Source: Mesostigma viride (Eukaryota > Streptophyta > Mesostigmatophyceae > Mesostigmatales > Mesostigmataceae). From it: a stretch of 64,000 nucleotides of DNA. The stretch covers positions 58,537 through 122,536 of the forward strand of contig RPFO01001873.1 of NCBI GenBank assembly GCA_009746045.1, in the 5' to 3' direction. The notes under the pieces are model-generated. The model was not told the DNA's origin. It was given only the letters and a program-made list of their open reading frames with translations, and ran no database searches. The position numbers and the translations under genes are program-made. Below, one piece after another: positions 37,760-47,518 of this stretch (position 1 is its first letter; each line of letters opens with the position of its first letter).

Positions 37760-38936
37760 ATATAAATCACATGCGCGCAGGTCACTTAGCATAAATCAGG
37801 TCGGACAGGCGTCGATAATTACCAGGGCCACCGCCGCCGTGTTCGCGATCGTCAAGGATGTAGATGCATGTCCAAGCCAGCTAGGCTCGAAACCCTGAAT
37901 TAAGCTCTAGCGGTAAAGCGCGCAAGTGCCTGGCGCATGACGTGATCAACAACAATAATGAACATATACATGGAGACAGGACAAAACCTTGCCACATGAC
38001 CCCGTGTTGAAGGGGAATGGTGGGGTGGTGCGTTCCGCAGTCCGCACTATATACTGCCTGTGATCCCTCGATCATTTTATGTGTAGCCTGCAAATGGCAG
38101 CAATAAATGCTGGCGGCACGCGATCCAGAGCGAGGATTAATTAATTAATTAATAAGCACGTGACTGCGTCACGTGGGTGCCAATACAGAGTAAACGAACC
38201 TTCAACCCTATATACACAGCGAGAAGGAGGGAGGGCGCCCTAGCTTCTCTCACTGCCGCAGGTGGGCAGGCCACAGAGCGCTCTCTCCACGGCATGGTGC
38301 CGGGGCGCAACACTGTGGGTGCAATACAACCAGTGCAATACCATAGGTAGGCTGACGCATAGCTTATGCTACAAATGTGAGGTGGGCTCAAGACGTCGGC
38401 TAATTAAGGCGCAAGCTGATGGCCACAAGGTGCCAGAGCTAATTGAAGGTACTATAACGCTGTGCGCTAATATCGTTTCAAGTGCTGTAATGCCTAAGCT
38501 ATCCCATAATCGATTGCCCCCATCTAGACAACTAGCTAGAGTGCTCTATCCCGGGGAGGCCCGGGGGGCTTCCACAGTTTCTTGTTGACATGCATAGAGG
38601 TCCCCCACATCACCTAAAATCGGTCCGTCCGGTTAGGCGGTTACATGAGATCCTGGGAATTTTGGCGCGAACGCGTCGCGTTGAGGACGACGGGACCAGA
38701 AAAATTCCACCTCGCATGGCTGTCGACCCTATGTCCGCCGAAATATCAGTCATAAGTCAATTATGCATGTTAAGTCGCTGCGATGGATGCAAACGACACG
38801 TAAACTCTCCTGCTTTGCGATGATGCATGGTAGATATTATTCGCGTATGTTCATGCGTCAAAATAATTCGCAAACTGAGACGCTGTTTTTTTGTGTCGGC
38901 CAGATCTGGAATTGGCAGCGAAAATGCATGTTTATT
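37760..38936. other. Host spacer, no gene seen
   Basis: The frames are short and have no recognisable product. The segment holds a TTAA-type microsatellite at about 38136-38154 and an adjacent 19-bp inverted repeat at 38157-38175 (CACGTGAC-TGC-GTCACGTG), which contains two E-box/G-box CACGTG cores. It ends at the LTR element's target duplication. Confidence 0.5.
38157..38175. promoter_or_regulatory. Paired G-box inverted repeat
   Basis: CACGTGACTGCGTCACGTG is a perfect 8-bp inverted repeat around a 3-base spacer, with a CACGTG core at each end. Such cores bind bHLH or bZIP factors in plants and algae. No adjacent gene could be assigned, so a regulatory role is conjecture. Confidence 0.25.
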
Positions 38937-38941
38937 AATTG
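38937..38941. repeat. LTR element target-site duplication, left (AATTG)
   Basis: AATTG directly precedes the left LTR and is repeated at 50988-50992 directly after the right LTR. Five bases is the usual duplication length for copia- and gypsy-type integrases. The match confirms that 38942-50987 is one insertion despite the nested element. Confidence 0.85.
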
Positions 38942-39620
38942 TGTCAAAAAAAATAGACCTAGGAGTAGTCTCGAAATTATATATTGCATGTGTAACTCAT
39001 CTCAACTTTGTTACCATAGCCAGTTTTTATTGCGGAGCCTGAGGCATAATTGTTAAGGAGACAACCCAAAGGTTAAATGCTACGTTGCCTGCCTGAAAGC
39101 TGGCAAGTCACAAAACCACGCAGTATTGGCCGTCCAGTTAGGAGCGGCGCATTCGTGGGCGTTGGATGCATTTGGCCCATACATGGGTGAAGGGCGCGGC
39201 GCCCAGCACTTGGTACTCTACCTAGTATATCAGATTTCTTTCCACAAGTGCATACGGCTCAACTTAAACATTTTGTCACGCCTTGGTTGGGCGTCCGCTA
39301 GTATCATTTATGGACACAGCCACGCAAGCCATGATCCAAGTAATTCTGACACCGTAGGTACAAAAAGTACTGTGCCGGCATTACAACTTCGGCACTCTGT
39401 AACTTTTGCTATACGGTACTATTTTCAGTGCTACAAACTGTGCCGGAAATATCACGGCAAGCCCTACTTAGCCTATTAATTATATCAGCCAAATATACGG
39501 CAGGCGGGTGCGATTATTAGGGACGCAAACCCTAATACCTCCTGTACATCAGGATGGCCACAAACACAATTATCTCACATAGGCAGTTGGGCACATGATC
39601 ATAGGGTCAAAACCCTGACA
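38942..39620 (-). repeat. Left (3') LTR of gag-only element
   Basis: 679 bp with TGTCA...TGACA termini. It is intact, unlike the right LTR. A 117-codon open frame at 39126-39479 is duplicated in the right LTR and is a by-product of LTR sequence, not a supported gene. Confidence 0.9.
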
Positions 39621-39632
39621 CCCCCCTTGCTC
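39621..39632 (-). other. Polypurine tract
   Basis: On the minus strand GAGCAAGGGGGG lies directly upstream of the 3' LTR (TGTCAGGG). This is where the plus-strand primer is expected in an LTR retrotransposon. Confidence 0.7.
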
Positions 39633-39998
39633 AACTAGCCGGGTAGCCGGGTATACAACAGGTTCCCTGACACCCCCTTGCACGGCTATCCTGATGTGGG
39701 ACAGACAGGGACCAAAAGACGGTTGGGACAAACACAAAGATGACTGGAGCCCCCAAGTGTCCCTGGGAGTGCGCTGCAGCCGGTGATTTCTGGTACTGGT
39801 TGCTGGTGACTGGTACTTGTCACTGATGAGGCAGATATGCTGGCAGTTACTCCTGCTCCTGCCCGCCACGTCTGGTCGGGGTGGGTGACTGCGGCAATGC
39901 CTAGAGACAGGGGTGCTCAGGTGCTGCTGCAGCTCTCAAGTCTGACGCCACGTCTGGTCGCTGGGTGCAGCTGGCAGCTGAAGCTACTGCGTGCTGTC
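39633..39998 (-). other. Noncoding interior of the gag-only LTR element
   Basis: This is the region between the gag stop and the polypurine tract. An open frame partly overlaps it on the minus strand (39570-39869) but shows no protease, integrase or RT motif and runs into the LTR, so it is not called as a gene. Confidence 0.5.
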
Positions 39999-40902
39999 TC
40001 AGGTGTGGAACCCATAGGGGATGTCCATGGTGTTGCCAGGGGGAGTGGTGTCCGTGCTGCCGGTGAAGGTAAGATGGGCTGCTGGCTGTCCCCCGTCGGT
40101 GTGATTGGCACGGGTGGGACGCAGGTGAGGGTACTTGTGCCAGCAGGTATCCGCCTCGTGAGAGAAGCGGCCACAGTGGGTGCACTTGACAGATGCATCA
40201 CGAGTAGGTCCCCCGCGGTTGCCCCCGCCCCCGCGTCCGCGGCCACGGTGGGTGTGGTAGGCGGTGCCTGAGTGCGCCTCCTCGGCAGACTTGGTGCCGT
40301 GAACAATATCCCAGGCCTTGAGAAGAGCGGCCTTGGTTTCTTGAAGCGTCACTTTGTCAGCCAGGTTAAGAGAAGCAAGTGCAGGCATGCAGTAAATCAT
40401 CAGGCACGCCAGCAATAAAGTTTTCAGCCAGGTCTTCTTCGGCCATGTGGCCACCGGCAGCTTGTAGGTCAGCGTGGTCCATCTCGCCCTGCGTGAGAAA
40501 TTGGCGCATGGTCTGTCCCCGTTCCAGTTTCATTCTGTTAATCTTGCGTCTAAGGGCACGACGATTGCTCATTAAAAGCTTTGGCTGTTCGTATTCCTCG
40601 CATAGACGTTTATAGGCAATGCTCCCAACTTTCTGGGGGACATTATTCACGAGCTTAAGAGCCGGGCCCACTAGGCACTGCGTCAGAGCAGCAAAAAGAA
40701 TAAAGTCACGCTGCTCATCATCTTCCACGCCCAACAGGATATTTAGCATGCCAAAAGCGGCCACAATTGCTACAAGCGGAATTTTCGTGTCCTCCCATTT
40801 GCTGGGGTCGGAGCCATTGAAAGGAGTGATGCTCTTGCAGGCGGTAATCAGGTTGAGGTCCTTGGTAGCCTTGGTGGTAGCTGCCACAGTTGCAGTTGCC
40901 AT
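39999..40902 (-). pseudogene. gag: Copia-type Gag polyprotein, one frameshift
   Basis: The start ATG is at 40902-40900, after an A/T-rich leader. The N-terminal part (to about 40380) has the look of the UBN2/copia-type Gag domain: an early FNGSDPSKWED stretch, then a helical region ending FIAGVPDDLL. The frame shifts by one base near 40375-40395 and continues as LNLADKV, then a Gly/Arg-rich segment and a CCHC zinc knuckle at about 40150-40200 (CTHCGRFSHEADTC, C-x2-C-x4-H-x4-C), which in retroelements packages RNA. It ends about 50 residues later with no protease DSG motif. Gag would assemble cytoplasmic particles; enzymes must come from elsewhere. The frameshift may be real or a base-call error. 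Confidence 0.8.
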
Positions 40903-41120
40903 TCTTGAAAAAAAAAGAGAAAGTTCAGGACAATAAGATGGCGATGAGGTAGCAACGATGGTCAACGACTACAAAGACGAAATACAGGCTGTCGTCAAGG
41001 AGCCGGAACTCTTGGATTAAAAACTGACTGGCTGCAGCACAGGGAGTTGATTCCAGGTTTGTTGAGTTCAGGTTTGGACGAATTTGCAATTTTTGAAAAT
41101 TTCGAAGATGTTCTCCCCCC

Positions 41121-41134
41121 TCAGACCGATACCA
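41121..41134 (-). other. Primer-binding site (initiator tRNA-Met type)
   Basis: Directly inside the 5' LTR the minus strand reads TGGTATCGGTCTGA. It starts like the TGGTATCAGAGC site used by many Ty1/copia elements, which pairs with the 3' end of initiator tRNA-Met. The match weakens after eight bases. Confidence 0.65.
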
Positions 41135-41186
41135 TGTCAAAAAAAATAGACCTAGGAGTAGTCTCGAAATTATATATTGCATGTGT
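41135..41186 (-). repeat. Right (5') LTR, inner 52-bp segment
   Basis: Identical to 38942-38993 of the left LTR. The LTR is interrupted here by the nested transposon and resumes at 50352. Confidence 0.9.
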
Positions 41187-41215
41187 GGGTGGTTTTACCG
41201 GATTAGGATACATTT
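41187..41215 (+). repeat. Left terminal inverted repeat, 29 bp
   Basis: Begins GGGTGGTTTTACCGG and is the exact reverse complement of 50323-50351. A further AGGATACATTT motif follows at about 41223-41234 and recurs near the other end, suggesting subterminal transposase-binding repeats. Confidence 0.9.
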
Positions 41216-41900
41216 TTTTGTCTAGGATACATTTGATGCACTGTGCAGTTTTCAGATGTGTTTGTGGGGGTTGATTGCGCCTAGCATGCATTTTATTGAA
41301 GCAATGAGTTTCCCAAGATATACATTATATAAACTAAGACAATTGACCCATTAACGCAATGAGACAACATCAATGAGACAACATATGCCAATTGAAGGCT
41401 GCCCGCAACTTTATTCCAAGTTCATTATTATATGATTCCAAGACCATAACTCTTCCAAGACCGTACATCTTCAAGATATAGCACTACAGACACCCACGCG
41501 GCTTCCGCGGTCATCACGCTCCTCCTCCAAGACAACTCAACCTTACAGGACGTTGGGCCATCATACGTCCGGAATAATTGTGTCACTTATTACATAACCA
41601 AACTTTTTGAGGGATCGCCATGGTTGCATGGTTTCAACACATGCGCCCTGCACTCATGTGCATCAAAGGTGTTGCGTAGTGCCAACTCAGTGTCAAAGAA
41701 CTGATTCAATAATATTTCCCGTATGGCCATGAAGGCCCACATGAGTTAAACATGGCCGAGAGTGATTGCATCATCCTTCTTGGCGACATCGGTCTTGACG
41801 ACGTCGATGGGGAAGACGGCAGCACCTGCATGTGAACAAAAGAATCCATGAACTGTGGCATCCAAAGGCAACAACATATTAGCATCCCATTGAACACGAA
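41216..41900. other. Left subterminal region of the TIR element, no gene
   Basis: AT-rich noncoding DNA. Positions 41494-41535 pair in inverted orientation with 49748-49789. Short direct repeats (AATGAGACAACAT) occur at about 41358-41385. No coding frame could be supported. Confidence 0.5.
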
Positions 41901-42017
41901 GCCACGCTGACCCGGCCATCCAGCCGCCCACGCAGCCACAGAGCCAGCCAGCCACGCAGTGACGCACCCACCCAGCCACACATCCACGCATCCACGCACC
42001 CGGCACCCCCCCCCCCC

Positions 42018-42905
42018 CCAGCCAGCCACGCAGCCACGCAGCCACGCAGCCACGCAGCAGCGCAGCCACGCAGCCACACAGCCACGCACCCTCCTTTCCA
42101 GCCACGCAGCCACGCAGCCACGCAGCCACGCAGCCACGCAGCCACGCAGCCACGCAGCAGCGCAGCTACACGCAGCCACACAGCCACGCACCCTCCTTTC
42201 CAGCCAAGCAGCCACGCAGCCACGCAGCCACGCAGCCACGCAGCAGCGCAGCCACGCAGCCACACAGCCACGCACCCTCCTTTCCAGCCACGCAGCCACG
42301 CAGCCACGCAGCAGCGCAGCCACGCAGCCACACAGCCACGCACCCTCCTTTCCAGCCAAGCAGCCACGCAGCCACGCAGCCACGCAGCCACGCAGCAGCG
42401 CAGCCACGCAGCCACACAGCCACGCAGCCACGCAGCCACGCAGCAGCGCAGCCACGCAGCCACGCAGCCACGCAGCAGCGCAGCCACGCAGCCACACAGC
42501 CACGCACCCTCCTTTCCAGCCACGCAGCCACGCAGCCACGCAGCCACGCAGCCACGCAGCCACGCAGCCACGCAGCCACGCAGCCACGCAGCCACGCAGC
42601 AGCGCAGCCACGCAGCCACACAGCCACGCACCCTCCTTTCCAGCCAAGCAGCCACGCAGCCACGCAGCAGCGCAGCCACGCAGCCACACAGCCACGCACC
42701 CTCCTTTCCAGCCACGCAGCCACGCAGCAGCGCAGCCACGCAGCCACGCAGCAGCGCAGCCACGCAGCCACACAGCCACGCAGCCACGCAGCCACGCAGC
42801 AGCGCAGCCACGCAGCCACGCAGCCACGCAGCCACGCAGCCACGCAGCAGCGCAGCCACGCAGCCACACAGCCACGCACCCTCCTTTCCAGCCAAGCAGC
42901 CACGC
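42018..42905. repeat. 9-bp minisatellite with punctuating spacer
   Basis: About 0.9 kb of the 9-bp unit CAGCCACGC with variants CAGCAGCGC and CAGCCACAC, interrupted eight times by a spacer containing ACCCTCCTTTCCAGCC. Because the unit is a multiple of three, long open frames occur on both strands (minus: Trp/Leu/Arg/Gly/Cys-rich; plus: His/Ala/Thr/Gln/Pro-rich). These carry no domain and are not called as genes. Confidence 0.9.
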
Positions 42906-42982
42906 AGTCACACAGTCAAACCCCCCTACACCCCCCCCCCACACACACACCCACCCCACCCACTCAACACTACACGAATGAC

Positions 42983-43118
42983 TCACAAAGAACTGCTGCA
43001 CCACCGATGATCCCTGCGGGAACTGCTCTGCTGCCGACGGTCCCTGCGAAAACTGCTGCAGTGCCGACAATGCCTGTGGAAACTGCGACATTGCCGACGC
43101 TGCCTGCGGGAACTGAAG

Positions 43119-43187
<69 letters not shown>

Positions 43188-43248
43188 AGTTGTTGCTGCA
43201 GTTGTTGCTGCAGTTGCTGCTGCAGTTGCTGCTGCAGTTGCTGCTGCA

Positions 43249-43287
<39 letters not shown>

Positions 43288-43635
43288 GCTGGACCACTTG
43301 TTTCTGCACCTCTTGACGCAGCTGCAAACCAAGCTCTTCAACCTTCTTGCTTTGGTTCTCCATAGCTCGTTGCATCTCTCTCATCGTCTGTTCCACGCCC
43401 ACCAGTACGGGGGTCGGCGGCGGCAGCGGCTGGGTACGCTCTGGCTGGGTGCGCTCTGGCTGCCGTGCAGGACCTTGCCACATCGGCCGGCGCATTGGTG
43501 GTTTGCACCGGCCAAAAAATCTACTTTCATGGCACCAGATTTCTTTCCTAGCACCCATTTTCTACAATCGTCCCCGGCATAACACAAATCAATCAATTCG
43601 TCCATGTCATCGCTTCGGCTATCAGCATCGGGCAT
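42983..43635 (-). pseudogene. Unidentified coiled-coil / polyglutamine protein gene, one frameshift
   Basis: From an ATG at 43635 the minus strand encodes an acidic start (MPDADSRSDDMDELIDLCYAG), then a Lys/Gly-rich stretch. At the T6 run (A6 at 43514-43519 on plus) the frame breaks by one base. The continuation is Pro/Arg-rich, then a likely amphipathic coiled coil (VGVEQTMREMQRAMEN...QLRQEVQKQ), and then a long glutamine run encoded by CAG repeats with interspersed leucines. The C-terminus after the run is low-complexity and frame-ambiguous. I recognise no family. It may be an accessory gene of the surrounding transposon or a captured host fragment. Confidence 0.4.
43113..43284. repeat. CTG/CAG trinucleotide repeat
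   Basis: Nearly pure CTG units on the plus strand, broken by CAGTTGTTG and CAGTTGCTG variants in the middle third. Read on the minus strand it is the polyglutamine tract of the gene above. Such tracts are length-unstable. Confidence 0.95.
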
Positions 43636-43803
43636 AGTTCCCGTGGCTAGTGCCCATCATTCTTTCCACCTTGAGCGGGGCGAAGTCACGAATTCAAGCG
43701 CGAAGTGCATTTGAATCAAGCGGGAACTGGGTGACACTGCTTGAAGACGTGCAGCTCCAAGGCATGCAAATGATGCAATGTATGAAAGATACGATACGCA
43801 AAG

Positions 43804-45054
43804 TTCAGGTGTTCAGGTGAAGCCGTGAAGACGTGGTGAAGACAGGTGAAGACGCGGTGAAGACGTGAAGACGTGAAGACGTGAAGACGTGAAGACGTGA
43901 AGACACGATACGGCAAGTTCAGGTGAAGTTCAGGTGTTCAGGTGAAGCCGTGAAGACGTGAAGCCGTGAAGCCGTGAAGACGTGGTGAAGACAGGTGAAG
44001 ACGCGGTGAAGACGTGAAGACGTGAAGACGTGAAGACGTGAAGACGTGAAGACACGATACGGCAAGTTCAGGTGAAGTTCAGGTGTTCAGGTGAAGCCGT
44101 GAAGACGTGAAGCCGTGAAGCCGTGAAGACGTGGTGAAGACAGGTGAAGACGCGGTGAAGACGTGAAGACGTGAAGACGTGAAGACGTGAAGACGTGAAG
44201 ACACGATACGGCAAGTTCAGGTGAAGTTCAGGTGTTCAGGTGAAGCCGTGAAGCCGTGAAGACGCGAAGACGTGAAGACGTGGTGAAGACAGGTGAAGAC
44301 GCGGTGAAGACGTGAAGACGTGAAGACGTGAAGACGTGAAGACGTGAAGACACGATACGGCAAGTTCAGGTGAAGTTCAGGTGTTCAGGTGAAGCCGTGA
44401 AGACGTGAAGCCGTGAAGCCGTGAAGACGTGGTGAAGACAGGTGAAGACGCGGTGAAGACGTGAAGACGTGAAGACGTGAAGACGTGAAGACACGATACG
44501 GCAAGTTCAGGTGAAGTTCAGGTGTTCAGGTGAAGCCGTGAAGACGTGAAGACGCGAAGACGTGAAGACGTGGTGAAGACAGGTGAAGACGCGGTGAAGA
44601 CGTGAAGACGTGAAGACGTGAAGACGTGAAGACGTGAAGACACGATACGGCAAGTTCAGGTGAAGTTCAGGTGTTCAGGTGAAGCCGTGAAGACGTGAAG
44701 CCGTGAAGCCGTGAAGACGTGGTGAAGACAGGTGAAGACGCGGTGAAGACGTGAAGACGTGAAGACGTGAAGACGTGAAGACACGATACGGCAAGTTCAG
44801 GTGAAGTTCAGGTGTTCAGGTGAAGCCGTGAAGACGTGAAGACGCGAAGACGTGAAGACGTGGTGAAGACAGGTGAAGACGCGGTGAAGACGTGAAGACG
44901 TGAAGACGTGCATGCAAGGTATCAAAGATACGATACGCCGCAAGTTCAGGTGAAGTCGTGAAGACGTGAAGACGTGAAGACGTGAAGACGTGAAGACGTG
45001 AAGACGTGAAGACGTGAAGACCAGGACTGACACGTGAAGACTGGGACGTGAAGG
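43804..45054. repeat. 8-bp minisatellite (GTGAAGAC) with 149/141-bp higher-order unit
   Basis: The basic unit is 8 bp. Larger repeats are marked by ACACGATACGGCAAG at about 43903, 44052, 44201, 44350, 44491, 44640 and 44781, giving spacings of 149, 149, 149, 141, 149 and 141 bp. The short form lacks exactly one 8-bp unit. The end (44910-45054) is a degenerate copy. Open frames across it on the minus strand are by-products. Confidence 0.92.
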
Positions 45055-45125
45055 CAAGTTGCAGCACTCGGCCGCTGCAGTCGCACGCAGGTAGAAACGA
45101 GTATTGCTGCTTGAATCTGTCAAGA

Positions 45126-45416
45126 CCCCATCGAATGTAAAACAGGTTTTTCGTAAAGAAATCCGATTTGTGGGCGGGCTTTACATATTGCTTCTGTCCA
45201 AGCACTACCGGATGTAAAACAGTATACTTCTTGAAGAAATAAGTTGGGGCTTTGTTGGGCGTCACATTTGACCGGTGGGCGGAGTTTCCTGCTTCTGTGA
45301 AGGCGCCATCGAATGTAGATCAGTAGATTTTCTAAAGAAATCTGAGTTGTGGGCGGGGCCTTTATTGCTTGTGTCCATCCACCACCGGATGTAGAACAGT
45401 AGACTTATTGAAGGTG
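45126..45416. repeat. Four diverged ~80-95-bp tandem units with GGGCGG motifs
   Basis: Units begin near 45126, 45202, 45299 and 45378. They alternate between an ATCGAATGTA form and an ACCGGATGTA form, followed by a CAGTAGA/CAGTATA-like stretch, AAAGAAAT, TGGGCGG and TTGCTTCTGT. This suggests an older dimer of ~170 bp duplicated once. GGGCGG resembles a GC box, so promoter function is possible but unproven. Confidence 0.65.
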
Positions 45417-45554
45417 AATCACGATACAACAGCTGTAGTTGACAACATCATGACCGGCACATCTTTCCCCCACCGCTGCTCAACCCGGTCCCCCCCAAAC
45501 TCCTCCACACTTGCCCACCTTTCCACCCTCCTCCACGGCCCGTTGTGTTTGCAG

Positions 45555-46330
45555 GCGTCGGCACAAAGGGAGGAGGCCGTGCGAGCCGGGAAACTCACGG
45601 TATGGTTTGATTTCTAGTTTTGTATTAGGACCCTAGGGTAGCTATGTTATATAGGCATGTCTGACAGCATAGCTCACCATTTCATTACCATGGGATGCTG
45701 AGCATACCATTTCCAGAGAGGTAAGTCAGTCACTCTTCGCAGTTGACAAGTCAGAGAAAGCAATCAAGTGCAGCGTTCACAACTCTTGCCGCTCGTAACC
45801 TTTTGTCTGCCCTGTTTGGCAGCTCCCTGTCTTTGCTTTCTCTCGTATTTCTTTCTTTTGTCTCTTTTCTACATCTTTCTTTGCTAATTCTTGAATATAT
45901 GATGCTATTGTAGCATCCTTCTAGCGCGGATCGCTCTTAATATCCTTCTCGCGCACGTTTCCTCGCTTTTTCTCATGTAAGAGCGTCTTCCCTGCCCATG
46001 CAGCGTGTACCTGGTGTGTGTGGCTCTGCCTTGCCAATCACAACTGACCGACATGCTGGTCAGGCACTGCAGGTCGTTGCCCTTGCGTGTGTGAACCTGC
46101 TGTTTTGGCTGTTCCCATGGCCGCTGCGTGTGTCCGTGAATGATACCATGGGAGGGAGACTTCTCCCATGGGTCCCCTTCGCTGACACTCGTGATGTAGG
46201 TTCGCGTCGACTTGTTTCTCTCACTGTGCCCATATTGGCCTCGCACGGCTTTGTCTCTCATTCCTTGTTTGCATGCGGCGGCGTGTAGACCATCATCTTC
46301 ATCCGAGACCGCAACAGCAAGGGCCAGGAG
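45555..46330 (+). pseudogene. CFAP299: Captured two-exon fragment of CFAP299 (flagellar protein)
   Basis: Exon A (45555-45599) follows the acceptor GTGTTTGCAG and ends before the donor GTATGG. It encodes ASAQREEAVRAGKLT. Exon B (46289-46330) follows GCGTGTAG and precedes the strong donor GTGAGT. It encodes TIIFIRDRNSKGQE. Joined in phase 0 they match the conserved core of cilia- and flagella-associated protein 299 (DUF4464; human C4orf22), where REE...SGKL is followed by IIFIRDRNS-GQE. The next conserved segment, a Gly-Tyr-Ile-Asp motif, was not found downstream, and no upstream exon was seen. The intron is 689 bp. Because the fragment lies inside a TIR-bounded insertion it is read as captured host DNA, not the functional gene. 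Identification is from memory of the family. Confidence 0.65.
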
Positions 46331-46501
46331 GTGAGTAATTGCTGAGGGCATGGCTCCTATCCCTTGATGAGTCTAGCGCCATGTACCACCCTCTATGCCT
46401 GCATATAGGTGACGCATTGAAAATGCAAGCATCTTACTAGAAGTAGCACGGGCCTCCGAGGTGAGATTCTGCGCAGGCCTCATGATCCCAATGGACCTGC
46501 G

Positions 46502-47500
46502 AAGCGCATGCGCGCATGGGCGGCCGGCCGGCGCAGCTGGCATGCGGCGGGGCGGGGCTGTCGACGGGCGGCGGGGCAGGGCCGTCGGCGCGCGGGGGGC
46601 CAGCGGCGCTGCCGGTGCGCGCGGGCGGCGGGCCGGCGCACCTGGCATGCGGCGGGGCAGGGCTGTCGACGGGCGGCGGGGCGGGGCAGTCGACGGGCGG
46701 CGGGGCAGGGCCAGCGGCGCTGCCGGCGCGCGTGGGCAGCGGGCCGGCGCAGCTGGCATGCGGCGGGGCGGGGCTGTCGACGGGCGTCGGGGCAGGGCTG
46801 TTGACGGGCGGCGGGGCAGGGCCGTCGGCGCGCGGGGGGCCAGCGGCGCTGCCGGCGCGCGCGGGCGGCGGGCCGGCGCACCTGGCATGCGGTGGGTCGG
46901 GGCTGTCGACGGGCGGCGGGGCGGGGCAGTCGACGGGCGGCGGGGCAGGGCCGTCAGCGCGCGGGGGGCCAGCGGCGCTGCCGGCGCGCGTGGGCGGCGG
47001 GCCGGCGCAGCTGGCATGCGGCGGGGCGGGGCAGTCGACAGGCGGCGGGGCGGGGCAGCCGGTGCGCGGCGGGGCGGCGCCGTCGGCGGGCGGCGAGGTG
47101 GCGCAGCCAGCGCGCAGCGAGGTGGCAGCGGCGGCGCAGCCTGCATGCGGCGGGGCAGGGCTGTCGACGGGCGGCGGGGCGGGGCAGTCGACGGGCGGCG
47201 GGGCAGGGCCGTCGGCGCGCGGGGGCCAGCGGCGCTGCCGGCGCGCATGGGCGGCGGGCCGGCGCAGCTGGCATGCGGCGGGGCGGGGCTGTCAACGGGC
47301 GGCGGGGCAGGGCCGTCGGCGCGCGGGGGGCCAACGGCGCTGCCGGCGCGCGTGGGCGGCGGGCCGGCGCAGCTGGCATGCGGCGGGGCGGGGCAGCCTG
47401 TCGACGGGCTACGGGGCGGGGCAGCCGGCGCGCGGCGGGCCGGCGGCGCAGCCGGCGGGCGGCGGAGCGGCGGAGCGGCGGAGCGGCACAGCCGGTGCCT
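46502..47500. repeat. GC-rich minisatellite, ~105-130-bp units
   Basis: Blocks rich in GGCGGGGC, CTGTCGACGGGC, GGCCAGCGGCGC and TGGCATGCGG recur about every 105-130 bp (marker TGGCATGCGG near 46538, 46642, 46752, 46883, 47012, 47270 and 47378). Lack of stops gives long open frames in several frames on both strands, Gly/Ala/Arg- or Pro/Ala/Arg-rich, with no domain; they are not called. One plus frame runs without a stop into the gene starting at 47519, so the repeat could encode an N-terminal extension. Confidence 0.85.
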
Positions 47501-47518
47501 GAAAAACGCGGTCGCTCA

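Noticed and set aside
37877-37940. Possible tRNA-like TPsiC segment near GGCTCGAAACCC
   Set aside because: No matching acceptor stem or anticodon arm could be folded around it.
39126-39479. 117-codon frame duplicated at 50415-50846
   Set aside because: Lies within the LTR and is duplicated only because LTRs are; no domain.
41706-43091. 460-codon minus-strand and 340-codon plus-strand frames across the 9-bp minisatellite
   Set aside because: The unit length is a multiple of three, so stops are absent in several frames; composition is simple and domain-free.
43804-45265. Minus-strand frames of 108 and 149 codons rich in VFTSSRLH
   Set aside because: Translation of the 8-bp minisatellite, no independent support.
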